From Runella slithyformis DSM 19594 (lineage in GTDB: Bacteria > Bacteroidota > Bacteroidia > Cytophagales > Spirosomataceae): a DNA stretch of 64,000 bases. Numbering within the stretch: the first letter of the stretch is position 1; each line of letters opens with the position of its first letter. Below are positions 35,187 to 43,577 of the stretch, piece after piece. The notes under the pieces are model-generated. The model saw nothing but the letters and a program-made list of their open reading frames with translations. It was not told the DNA's origin and made no database searches. Both the position numbers and the translations under genes were made by a program. The stretch lies in the NCBI RefSeq assembly GCF_000218895.1, contig NC_015703.1:5407001-5471000 (forward strand). The letters are read 5' to 3'.

Positions 35187-35222
35187 AAAAAAAACTTGGC
35201 GGAGATCACTCCGCCAAGGGCA
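35187..35222 (-). terminator. terminator of dipeptidyl peptidase gene (hairpin repeat, copy 3)
   Basis: Minus strand: CTTGGCGGAG-TGAT-CTCCGCCAAG followed by eight T. It lies about 40 bases after the stop at 35262. Nearly identical to the copies at 31651 and 31857, so this terminator is a dispersed repeat. Confidence 0.75.
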
Positions 35223-35228
35223 TAATTT

Positions 35229-35261
35229 CTCACTCCTGACTCCTGACTCTTCACTCCTCAC
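35229..35261. repeat. CTCCTGA heptad repeat
   Basis: CTCACTCCTGACTCCTGACT, then CTTCACTCCTCACC; 7-base words abutting the stop codon of the peptidase gene. Confidence 0.5.
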
Positions 35262-37454
35262 CTACTTCGCCCCCGGAGGACAATGTTCTTTTAAGAACTT
35301 CGTGAAGAGCGTATTCAAATGCCGTGAAGTACCCTCACCTTCGTAAATGCCGTGCGAACGGTTGGGATAAGCCATAAATTGGAATTGCCTGTTGTGCTTG
35401 ACCAACTCATTGACGAGTCTTTCGGCGTTTTGGTAATGCACGTTATCGTCGCCCGTGCCGTGGATGTACAGCAGATGTTGGGTGTCGCGCAGGTTTTTGG
35501 CGTGACTGATGGGTGAGCCGCTGACAAAATCCTCGCGGTTTTCCTGCGGAATGCCCATGTACCGTTCCTGATAAACATTATCATACGTAAGTTGATCGGC
35601 TACGGCGGCCACGGCAATCCCCGTTTTGAACAGGTCGGGGTATTGAAAGAGGAGATTTAGCGTAGAAGACCCTCCCCCGCTCCATCCGTGTACGGCCACG
35701 CGGTCGGTATCGATGAAAGGGTGTTGGGCAAAAAGCGCCTTTGCGCCCATGGCCAGATCCCGAATGTTGACGTTACCGATCTTGCGGTAGATCGCTTTGC
35801 GCCAGGCGCGGCCTCGTGGGGAAGGCGTTCCCCGGTTGTCGACTGATGCGTAGATATAGCCATCTTTGGCCATATCGCCCGCGTAGAGTCCGTTGCGGCC
35901 CGTTCCCCAGCGGTCCATCACGGTCGAGCTGGCCGGTTCGCCGTAGACAGAAAAGACGATCGGGTATTTTTTGGTCGGGTCAAAATTGTCGGGTTTGACC
36001 ATCCATCCGTCCAACGAAATTCCGTCTTCCGTTTTTACGGTAAAGAATTCCACTTTTTTCTTGGGAGAGGTCTGCGCGGCCAATTTCTTCGAAATATCAT
36101 CGCTTTCTTTCAGGGCTTTGTGCTCGGGCAGGCGCAGCCACTCCGTCATGGGAGCGGTATTGGCATTGGAAAACGAGTGCGAGGCCCAAGCCCCGTTGGG
36201 GGATATATCGTACCGATGCACTCCCGCCTGGCCGGCTGGTGACATCCGCTCCGCTTTGCCGCTTCCGTCGAGTTTTACGCGAAAGAGGTAGGTTTGAGTG
36301 GCATTGTCGGGCGATGCCATGAAATACGCAAAGTTATTCTTCTCATCGACCTGTACCACCCCGATGACATCATACTCGCCGACGGTGATGCACTTTTCCG
36401 TTTTCCCATCGCGCGAGACGCGGTACAGGTGCCGCCAGCCGTCTTTTTCACTCATCCACAAAAACTCTTTGCCCCCGTTGAGCCAATCCCAGCCGGTCGG
36501 ACTGTCGGACCACGAATAGCTGCTTTTGGTTTCTACCCAGGCATCGTCGCTGTCGGTATAAAACTCCGTTGTACGTCCCGTTTTGATGTCTGCATACAGG
36601 CATTTAGCCAGGTTTTGTTTACGATTCAGTTGCTCAAAGATCAACTCATTGGCGTTGGCCCATTCCATGCGGGGAACGTAGGTATTTCCGGGATCACCGG
36701 GGGTCAGCATCCACTTGGTGGCTCCACCGGCCGCACTGACCACGCCGATCTTATAGGGGGATGGCCGCTCTCCCACTTTTGGGTATTCTACCGGCACGTT
36801 GAAGGCATAAATAGAGTCCGTGTTGTTGATCATCAGAAAGTTACGGATTTGGGTCGCATCAATTTGCCAATAGGCGATGTTGCGGCTGTCGGGACTCCAG
36901 CGGAAACCGTCGCGGCAATCAAACTCTTCTTCGTACACCCAGTCAAACGTACCGTTGATCAGGCGGGAAGTGCCGTCTTTGGTCAGTTGGGTCACTTTAC
37001 CCGTGGTTAAGTCTTCCGAGAAAATATTTCGTTCGCTGACGTAGGCCACTTTCTTACCGTCGGGTGAAAATTTAGCAAACATCAATGACGACACCGGGCG
37101 GGCTTTGCCTACCTGCGTGAGGGTATTTTTATCCAGGTCCAGCACCCAATAATCGCCGCGGGTATCGTAGCGCCACACGCGGGCGGTGTTGGTGTAGATC
37201 AACGCCTTGCGGCCATCCTGTGAAAATTCATAACTCCTCACGGGCAGAGGCTCGCTCTTGCCCGAAGGGGTCAATTGTTTGGCAGTGATCAGCACCGTTT
37301 TCTGTACATCGGGCAGAGTATACTGAACGATCTCATTATTTTCAATGCGACGGTAGCCGTTGCCGTCTTCGGTCCACTGAACCCCCCGATTGAACTGCGC
37401 ATAGAGCGCCGTTTGGACAAAAAGAAAAAGAAATAAGAACCGGATGCGTTTCAT
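35262..37454 (-). CDS. dipeptidyl peptidase IV (S9B family)
   Basis: 730 aa, signal peptide (MKRIRFLFLFLFVQTALYAQ). N-terminal eight-bladed propeller domain (about 40-450; DWVYEEEF near 170 carries the Glu pair that binds the substrate N-terminus) and a C-terminal alpha/beta hydrolase: catalytic Ser592 in HGWSGGG, Asp669/670 in GTGDDNV, His701 in RSHG. Removes X-Pro or X-Ala dipeptides in the periplasm or at the surface. Length is typical. An M48 protease gene lies upstream on the same strand. Confidence 0.95.
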   Translation of the reverse strand: MKRIRFLFLFLFVQTALYAQFNRGVQWTEDGNGYRRIENNEIVQYTLPDVQKTVLITAKQLTPSGKSEPLPVRSYEFSQDGRKALIYTNTARVWRYDTRGDYWVLDLDKNTLTQVGKARPVSSLMFAKFSPDGKKVAYVSERNIFSEDLTTGKVTQLTKDGTSRLINGTFDWVYEEEFDCRDGFRWSPDSRNIAYWQIDATQIRNFLMINNTDSIYAFNVPVEYPKVGERPSPYKIGVVSAAGGATKWMLTPGDPGNTYVPRMEWANANELIFEQLNRKQNLAKCLYADIKTGRTTEFYTDSDDAWVETKSSYSWSDSPTGWDWLNGGKEFLWMSEKDGWRHLYRVSRDGKTEKCITVGEYDVIGVVQVDEKNNFAYFMASPDNATQTYLFRVKLDGSGKAERMSPAGQAGVHRYDISPNGAWASHSFSNANTAPMTEWLRLPEHKALKESDDISKKLAAQTSPKKKVEFFTVKTEDGISLDGWMVKPDNFDPTKKYPIVFSVYGEPASSTVMDRWGTGRNGLYAGDMAKDGYIYASVDNRGTPSPRGRAWRKAIYRKIGNVNIRDLAMGAKALFAQHPFIDTDRVAVHGWSGGGSSTLNLLFQYPDLFKTGIAVAAVADQLTYDNVYQERYMGIPQENREDFVSGSPISHAKNLRDTQHLLYIHGTGDDNVHYQNAERLVNELVKHNRQFQFMAYPNRSHGIYEGEGTSRHLNTLFTKFLKEHCPPGAK

Positions 37455-37480
37455 TCCAAAGGGTTTATTGATTTGTTGAT

Positions 37481-38266
37481 TTATTGTCTATATTTTGCCA
37501 TGGCGGCTTTGATCTTGGCAATGCGGTTTTCGGGGCTGGGGTGGGAACTTTGGAATTCCGCCGGACGGTTCGGACCACCTGCTTCAGCCAGGATTTCCAT
37601 CACCTCGACCATGGCCTCGGGGTTTCTTCCGGTTTCAACCATAAACTTTACGCCGAAGTCATCCGATTCCAATTCATCTTCCCGACCGTATTTGAGATTG
37701 ACCAGATTCGCCACGTACTGGGCAATGTACGCACTGCCGTTGGGAGAATTGGGGTCAGACATGGCTACCGATGCCGCGCCCGCCAAGCCGCCGAGCAACT
37801 CCTGCTTGGCGATCTGCTGCGCCGAATGCCGGCCTACCACGTGGCCGATCTCGTGTCCCAGTACCCCCGCCAACTGATCTTCACTTTTGAGGCGTTTGAG
37901 CAGGCCCATTGTGATAAAGATCTGCCCACCCGGAACGGCAAAGGCATTGACGGTTTCGGGATCGGCCAGTACGTGAAAATCAAACTGATAGGGGCCGTTT
38001 TTCACTTCGGTATTCTGCACAATGCCCTGTCCTACTTTTTTTACCAAGTCCTGTACTTTTTGATCCTGATACAATCCACCGAACTCCGCGGCCATCTGCG
38101 GGGCACTTTGCAGGCCCAGGGTTATCTCTTCTTCGGGTGTCAGGCTTACGTGCTGCGTTTTGCCGGTGATGGGGTTCACCTGAGATTTATTAAAGTATCC
38201 AAACAACGCTACCACGGCCATGATTAAACCAATCAGTAACCGACCACCAATGCGTGAACGTTCCAT
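37481..38266 (-). CDS. M48-family zinc metalloprotease (membrane-anchored)
   Basis: 261 aa from the ATG at 38266 (MERSRIGGRLLIGLIMAVVA); the longer frame to 38362 adds an implausible leader. One N-terminal membrane segment (8-24), then a peptidase M48 domain: HEIGHVVGRHS (138-148) with Zn-binding HExxH, and a third ligand Glu in EDELESDDFG (about 193-202). It resembles YggG/LoiP-like quality-control proteases of the periplasm. It lies 26 bases upstream of the dipeptidyl peptidase gene, which may be co-transcribed. Confidence 0.9.
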   Translation of the reverse strand: MERSRIGGRLLIGLIMAVVALFGYFNKSQVNPITGKTQHVSLTPEEEITLGLQSAPQMAAEFGGLYQDQKVQDLVKKVGQGIVQNTEVKNGPYQFDFHVLADPETVNAFAVPGGQIFITMGLLKRLKSEDQLAGVLGHEIGHVVGRHSAQQIAKQELLGGLAGAASVAMSDPNSPNGSAYIAQYVANLVNLKYGREDELESDDFGVKFMVETGRNPEAMVEVMEILAEAGGPNRPAEFQSSHPSPENRIAKIKAAMAKYRQ

Positions 38267-38409
38267 AGCAGTAAGAAGCCCCCGCCCGAAGGGATGTTTT
38301 AGTGATGTGATGGCGAAACCTCCTTCGGGCAGGAGGCGGCGAACAGCGTACCGAAAAAACACTAAAAAAACCCTGCCCGCGACGGAATTAAATAGTCAGA
38401 AGAAAATCA

Positions 38410-39649
38410 CTACAGTAATAATCCCGCCAACGTAGCCGACATATACGACGCCAACGTGCCGCAAATAAGGGCTTTGAATCCCAAACGGGCCAGATCCGAC
38501 CGGCGGTTAGGGGCCAACTCACTGATGCCGCCTACCTGAATGGCAATGGAACTGAAATTGGCAAAACCACACAATGCAAAACTGGTGATGGCAATGGTCT
38601 TGGCATCGAGGGTATCTTTGAGGTGTACCAGGTCCAGGTACGCCACAAATTCGTTGATGACCATTTTGGTGCCCATCAACGCCCCGGCCACTTCCACATC
38701 TTTGGCAGGAACGCCCATGGCCCAGGCAAAGACCGAGAACAGCTTACCCAGTAAAAAATTAAGGCTCAAAGACGGAAACGCAAAAAGACCACCGGCTTTC
38801 CCCAGAAAAAAAATCAACCAATCCGATCAACGCGATAAATCCGATCAGCATCGCGATCACGTTAAAACCCACCTTGAGCCCTTCGCTTGCACCGGCCGCA
38901 ATGGCATCCAGTAGATTGGCGTGCGACTTTTTGATCTCCAGTTTGACCACGCCTTTGGTTTCTGACGTTTCGGTTTCGGGAAATACGATCTTAGCGATCA
39001 CCAGTGCTCCGGGAGCCGCCATCAAACTGGCCGCGATCAGGTACGAGGCCGGAACCCCAAGTTTAATATAGGTAGCCATCACTCCTCCGGCAATACAGGC
39101 AAAACTCCCGGTCATCGACGCCAGCAGCTCGGAGTTGGTCATGCCTTTCAGGTAGGGTTTGATCATGATTTGGGCCTCCACCTGTCCGACAAAGGCCGAG
39201 GCCACGTTGGAGAGGGCTTCGGCTCCGCTGACGCCCATGAGCCACTTCATGACCTTGGCCAGCAACGCCACAATACGCTGCATCAAACCGATATGGTACA
39301 AAATATTAACGAGTACCGCCACGAATATAATGGTAGGCACAATGCTGAAGAAGAAAATAAAATCATTGCCCGCCCCGAAGGCTTTATTGAGCACGGAAGG
39401 TTTCACCAGCGGACTGAACACAAATTCGGCCCCGCGATCGGAAAAACCCAACACCTTCTGAACGCCCCTTCCCAGCCAGTCAAACATGGTTTGGCCGATG
39501 GTCGTTTTAAGAATAAAAACAGCTAATCCGAATTGAAGGGCCAATCCTACCCCAACGGTACGGTAGTTGATGGCTTTGCGGTTGTTGGACAATGCGTAGG
39601 CGATGCCTAAAATCAATACGATCCCAATAAGTCCTGTGAAACGTTCCAT
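38410..39649 (-). pseudogene. nupC: NupC-type concentrative nucleoside transporter, frameshifted
   Basis: Two adjacent minus-strand frames together make one transporter of about 412 aa. The first part (39649-38759; MERFTGLIGIVLILGIAYAL ... ALIGLVDFF) holds the N-terminal membrane segments and the nucleoside-site loop GQVEAQIMI. The second (from about 38812 to 38410; FLGKAGGLFAFPSLSLNFLL ... ALMGTKMVINEFVAY ... ALCGFANFSSIAIQVGGI) holds the C-terminal core with the family EFVAY and NFSS motifs. The break is at an eight-A run (38806-38813): seven A would restore VDFFLGKAGG. Either a sequencing homopolymer error or a real inactivation or phase-variable site. Confidence 0.88.
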
Positions 39650-39785
39650 GAAGTGTCAGTGATAACTCTAAAGTGTAGGTTAGTTTTGGTTAAATCAACC
39701 GGGTAAAGATAGGAATGCCGTTTTATATTTTCAGTAATAACAGGCTCATTTTACAAAAAATAAAGTCATTCCCGGTCGCTTTGAT

Positions 39786-39817
39786 TTTGTTTCCACTTAG
39801 TTTCCCCCCTATATTTG
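39786..39817 (+). promoter_or_regulatory. Bacteroidota-type promoter of topA
   Basis: TTTG (39786-39789), 20 bases, then TATATTTG (39810-39817), a match to -33 TTTG / -7 TAnnTTTG. Transcription would start about 25 bases before the ATG at 39848. Confidence 0.6.
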
Positions 39818-39847
39818 ACGGCAATATTGGGACTAAACACACCCACC

Positions 39848-42310
39848 ATGTCAAAAAACTTAGTTATAGTAGAGTCACCGGCTAAGGCCAAAACCATCGA
39901 AGGGTACCTCGGAGCAGATTTTACGGTCAAATCCAGCTTTGGACACGTACGCGATCTTCCCGATAAGGATTTAGGCGTAGACGTAAAGAACGGATACCTC
40001 CCTGCCTACGAAGTTTCTGCCGATAAAACCAAGGTAATCAACGAATTGAAAAAACTGGCGAAGTCCTCGGATGAGGTCTGGCTCGCCACGGATGATGACC
40101 GTGAAGGAGAAGCTATTTCCTGGCATTTAAAAGAAGCACTGGGCTTGCCAAAGGATACCAAGCGGATCGTTTTTCGGGAAATCACCAAAACGGCCCTGCA
40201 AAAAGCCATTCAGAATCCACGGGCCATCGACATGGATCTGGTCAATGCACAGCAGGCACGGCGCGTACTCGACCGACTGGTAGGCTATGAATTATCACCT
40301 GTTTTATGGCGTAAAATAAAAATCGGCAACAATACCGCACTGTCAGCAGGACGGGTACAATCCGTAGCGGTACGCCTGATCGTAGACCGCGAGCGTGAAG
40401 TGGAAGCCCACGAATCAAAATCGTCGTTTAAGGTCATAGCCCGCTTTACCCTGGAAGGGGGAAAAGTGCTGGAAGCCGAGCTGCCCAAAAACTTTGAAAA
40501 TGAAGCACAGGCCCGGACGTTTTTGGAAAAATGCATCGGTGCTGCGTTCAAAATCAAAAATCTTGAAGTAAAACCCGGTAAAAAATCCCCCGCTCCGCCA
40601 TTCACCACTTCTACGTTACAACAGGAAGCTTCCCGTAAGCTGAGCTTCTCGGTCTCACAAACAATGACCGTCGCCCAGAAACTCTACGAAGCAGGTAAGA
40701 TCTCGTACATGCGTACCGACTCCACCAATTTGTCGGAAGAGGCATTACAAAAAGCGAAAGACCAAATTGTGACGGAATACGGGGACAAATACCACCATCA
40801 CCGTGTTTTTAAAACCAAATCGGAATCAGCGCAGGAAGCCCACGAAGCCATTCGTCCGACCAACTTTGGGGAACTTAAGGCAAGCAGTGACCGCAACGAG
40901 CAACGCCTGTATGAACTGATCTGGAAACGCTCCATTGCCTCCCAAATGGCCGATGCGCAGTTGGAACGTACCATTGCCACGATCACCATTTCGACCACAA
41001 GCGAAGAGTTGGTCGCTCAGGGCGAGGTCATCAAGTTTGACGGATTTTTGAAAGTATACCTCGAATCCAAAGACGACGAAGAAGAAGATACCAAAGGTAT
41101 GTTGCCGCCTTTGAACATCGGACAGGTTTTGGCGTTGGATATTCTGAAAGCTACCGAGAAATTTTCCCGGCCCAAACCGCGCTACACGGAAGCCAGTTTG
41201 GTGAAACAATTGGAAGAAATGGGCATCGGGCGTCCTTCGACCTATGCCCCAACGCTTTCGACCATCATTAAGCGTGAGTACGTGGTCAAACAGGATAAAA
41301 AGGGGCAGGAACGTGAATACAAAGAACTGACGCTTAAACAAAATGAGATCAAGGAGGTAAAAGGAAAAGAAACCTACGGTGCCGAAAAAGCCAAACTATT
41401 CCCGACCAATACCGGTATGGTGGTCAATGATTTTTTGGTCGAGCTGTTCCCCGATGTCGTTGATTTTTCTTTTACGGCCAGCGTTGAAAAAGAGTTTGAC
41501 GAAATTGCCGAAGGAAAACTTTCCTGGCAACAAATGATCGATGGCTTTTACCGGGGCTTTCACCAAAAGATCGGGGAAGTCGGCGAGTCTAAAGTCCTGA
41601 AAAAAACCGAAGCCCGCGAACTGGGTATTGATCCGAAGTCAGGAAAACCCATCTTTGCCAAGATCGGGAAGTTCGGACCCTATGTACAGGTGGGCGAAGC
41701 GACTGAAGACGCAAAACCGCAATACGCCAACCTCAAAAAAGGGCAGTTGGTCGAAACCATCACCCTCGAAGAAGCCATTGAATTATTCTCCCTCCCGCGC
41801 GAAGTGGGCTTCTTTGAAGATAAACCGATGGTGGTGGGCGTAGGAAAATACGGTCCGTACGTTAAACATGATGACAAATTTTACTCGCTCGACCGCGGCG
41901 ATGACCCTTATACCATCGAAGCCGAGGCGTGCATAGCCGCCATTCGCCTCAAACGCGGCGATTTGGCCGGTGAAGGAGAAGGTTTAGGGTTTCTGGAAGA
42001 AAAGCCCATCACGACGGGTATGGGAAAATACGGACCGTTCATTAAGCACGACGATAAGTATTATTCTCTCCCCAAAGGCATGAGTCTCCAGCGCGTAACG
42101 CGGGAAGAAGCCCTCGAAATCATTCAGAAGAAACGGGAAGCGGAAAGCAACAAGGTTATCCGTGAATTTCCGGAAAACACAACGGTCAAGGTATTGCGCG
42201 GACCTTATGGCCCGTACATAGCCGTTGGAAAACGAAACATAAAAATTCCCAAAGATACCGATCCTGCAAGCCTTACGCTGGAAGATTGTTTGAAGTTGGC
42301 AGGGGGGTAG
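39848..42310 (+). CDS. topA: DNA topoisomerase I (type IA)
   Basis: 820 aa from the ATG at 39848 (MSKNLVIVESPAKAKTIEGY); the TTG at 39815 lies in the promoter. Relaxes negative supercoils. TOPRIM domain with LATDDDREGEA (about 73-83), then QARRVLDRLVGYELSP, active-site Tyr in SYMRTDSTNLS (about 286-296), and RPSTYAPTLSTII (about 462). The C-terminal part has several repeats of the type KIGKFGPYVQVG / GVGKYGPYVKHD / GMGKYGPFIKHD / LRGPYGPYIAVG instead of the Cys4 zinc fingers of E. coli, usual in this phylum. Divergent from nupC. Confidence 0.96.
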   Translation: MSKNLVIVESPAKAKTIEGYLGADFTVKSSFGHVRDLPDKDLGVDVKNGYLPAYEVSADKTKVINELKKLAKSSDEVWLATDDDREGEAISWHLKEALGLPKDTKRIVFREITKTALQKAIQNPRAIDMDLVNAQQARRVLDRLVGYELSPVLWRKIKIGNNTALSAGRVQSVAVRLIVDREREVEAHESKSSFKVIARFTLEGGKVLEAELPKNFENEAQARTFLEKCIGAAFKIKNLEVKPGKKSPAPPFTTSTLQQEASRKLSFSVSQTMTVAQKLYEAGKISYMRTDSTNLSEEALQKAKDQIVTEYGDKYHHHRVFKTKSESAQEAHEAIRPTNFGELKASSDRNEQRLYELIWKRSIASQMADAQLERTIATITISTTSEELVAQGEVIKFDGFLKVYLESKDDEEEDTKGMLPPLNIGQVLALDILKATEKFSRPKPRYTEASLVKQLEEMGIGRPSTYAPTLSTIIKREYVVKQDKKGQEREYKELTLKQNEIKEVKGKETYGAEKAKLFPTNTGMVVNDFLVELFPDVVDFSFTASVEKEFDEIAEGKLSWQQMIDGFYRGFHQKIGEVGESKVLKKTEARELGIDPKSGKPIFAKIGKFGPYVQVGEATEDAKPQYANLKKGQLVETITLEEAIELFSLPREVGFFEDKPMVVGVGKYGPYVKHDDKFYSLDRGDDPYTIEAEACIAAIRLKRGDLAGEGEGLGFLEEKPITTGMGKYGPFIKHDDKYYSLPKGMSLQRVTREEALEIIQKKREAESNKVIREFPENTTVKVLRGPYGPYIAVGKRNIKIPKDTDPASLTLEDCLKLAGG

Positions 42311-42352
42311 TGAGGAGTCAGGAGTGAGAAGTCAGAAGTATGAGAAAAGCAC
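42311..42352. repeat. GTGAGGA heptad repeat after topA
   Basis: Words TGAGGAG, TCAGGAG, TGAGAAG and TCAGAAG directly follow the topA stop codon. Confidence 0.6.
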
Positions 42353-42468
42353 ATTCGTACCTCGTCATTCGTACTTCGTCATTCGTACCTCGTCATTCGT
42401 ACTTCGTCATTCGTACTTCGTCATTCGTACTTCGTCATTCGTACTTCGTCATTCGTACTTCGTCATTC
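42353..42468. repeat. 8-unit 14-bp tandem repeat (two heptads each)
   Basis: Eight units of ATTCGTAC(C/T)TCGTC plus ATTC. Only one position varies. Not a CRISPR: there are no spacers. Confidence 0.95.
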
Positions 42469-42555
42469 AAAAAGAGTAGTTTATGCCCGGTACATGGTTT
42501 TAGTTAGTTACTGATTGTATTTACTTTCACTATTCTTAACTCACTTCAGAAAACC

Positions 42556-43416
42556 ATGGACCAGCGCATTATTAATCTGTTTGACGAGTATACCCACAAG
42601 CCGCTCAAACGGGAAGATTTTCTCAGTCGGCTCACTACGCTTACCGGAAGCACCGCCGCAGCAATGGCGGTGCTTCCTTTGTTAGAGATCAACTACGCCC
42701 ACGCGGCTACTGTAAAGCCCAAGGATGATCGCCTGACGATCGAAAACATCACGTACGATGGTGACGGCACAAAAATGAAAGGCTACTTAGCGCGGCCTTC
42801 CGCACCGGGCAGCTATCCGGCGGTGGTGGTGATCCACGAAAACCGAGGTATCAATCCTCACATTGAAGACGTGACCCGTCGGGTAGCGTTGGCCGGCTTT
42901 ATTGCCCTGGCCCCCGATGCCCTCTCCCCTTTTGGCGGCACCCCCTCCGACGCGGATCAGGTCCGCACCTATTTCGGACAGTTGGACGCCCAAAAGAATC
43001 TGAACAATTTTATCAAAGCGTTCGACTACCTCAAATCCCGCCCCGATTGTACCGGCAAAACGGGCTGTGTCGGCTTTTGCTGGGGCGGCGGCATGGTCAA
43101 CCAATTGGCGGTCAATGTTCCAACACTCAAGGCTGCGGTGGCCTACTACGGTCGTCAGGCGGAAGTCGCCGATGTACCCAAGATCAAGGCGAAGCTGATG
43201 CTTCACTACGGAGCAATGGATGAGCGCATTAATGCAGGGATACCGGCCTATGAAGAAGCCCTCAAAAAAGCAGGCATTAAGTATGAGCTGTATGTTTATG
43301 AAGGAGCGCAGCACGCCTTTAACAACGATACTGCCCCGACTCGCTACAACGAAGCCGTGGCCAAATTGGCGTGGGAAAGAACCATTGGACTCTTTAAGAA
43401 AGAATTGGGAAGTTAG
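42556..43416 (+). CDS. dienelactone hydrolase family protein
   Basis: 286 aa. N-terminal part (1-50) has an amphipathic leader and a hydrophobic stretch with an AHA-type cleavage site (TAAAMAVLPLLEINYAHA), so it may be exported. The hydrolase domain shows the DLH triad: Cys175 in GFCWGGG, Asp222 in GAMDERI, His253 in GAQHAFNN, plus Glu95 in IHENRG, which in DLH holds the Cys. Hydrolyses small esters or lactones; substrate unknown. Single gene ending in a strong terminator shared with the convergent TonB-receptor gene. Confidence 0.92.
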   Translation: MDQRIINLFDEYTHKPLKREDFLSRLTTLTGSTAAAMAVLPLLEINYAHAATVKPKDDRLTIENITYDGDGTKMKGYLARPSAPGSYPAVVVIHENRGINPHIEDVTRRVALAGFIALAPDALSPFGGTPSDADQVRTYFGQLDAQKNLNNFIKAFDYLKSRPDCTGKTGCVGFCWGGGMVNQLAVNVPTLKAAVAYYGRQAEVADVPKIKAKLMLHYGAMDERINAGIPAYEEALKKAGIKYELYVYEGAQHAFNNDTAPTRYNEAVAKLAWERTIGLFKKELGS

Positions 43417-43462
43417 ATGCGTCTGACCGTTTTTTGTACCTACTTTACTGTTTTCCGTATAC

Positions 43463-43499
43463 TAAAAACCCCTTCCAATGACTTGGAAGGGGTTTTTGT
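43463..43499. terminator. bidirectional rho-independent terminator
   Basis: AAAAACCCCTTCCAA-TGAC-TTGGAAGGGGTTTTT, a 15-bp stem with A and T runs on either side, between convergent genes. Confidence 0.92.
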
Positions 43500-43577
43500 T
43501 GGTTTGGAGTAAGGGGGTCAATACTGACTCCCCAATACGGGTTAACGTGAGGATATAATCAAAAAAGCTGCTCAGTA

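Noticed and set aside
42353-42468. Possible CRISPR array
   Set aside because: Units are contiguous 14-mers with no unique spacers, and no cas genes are in the window.
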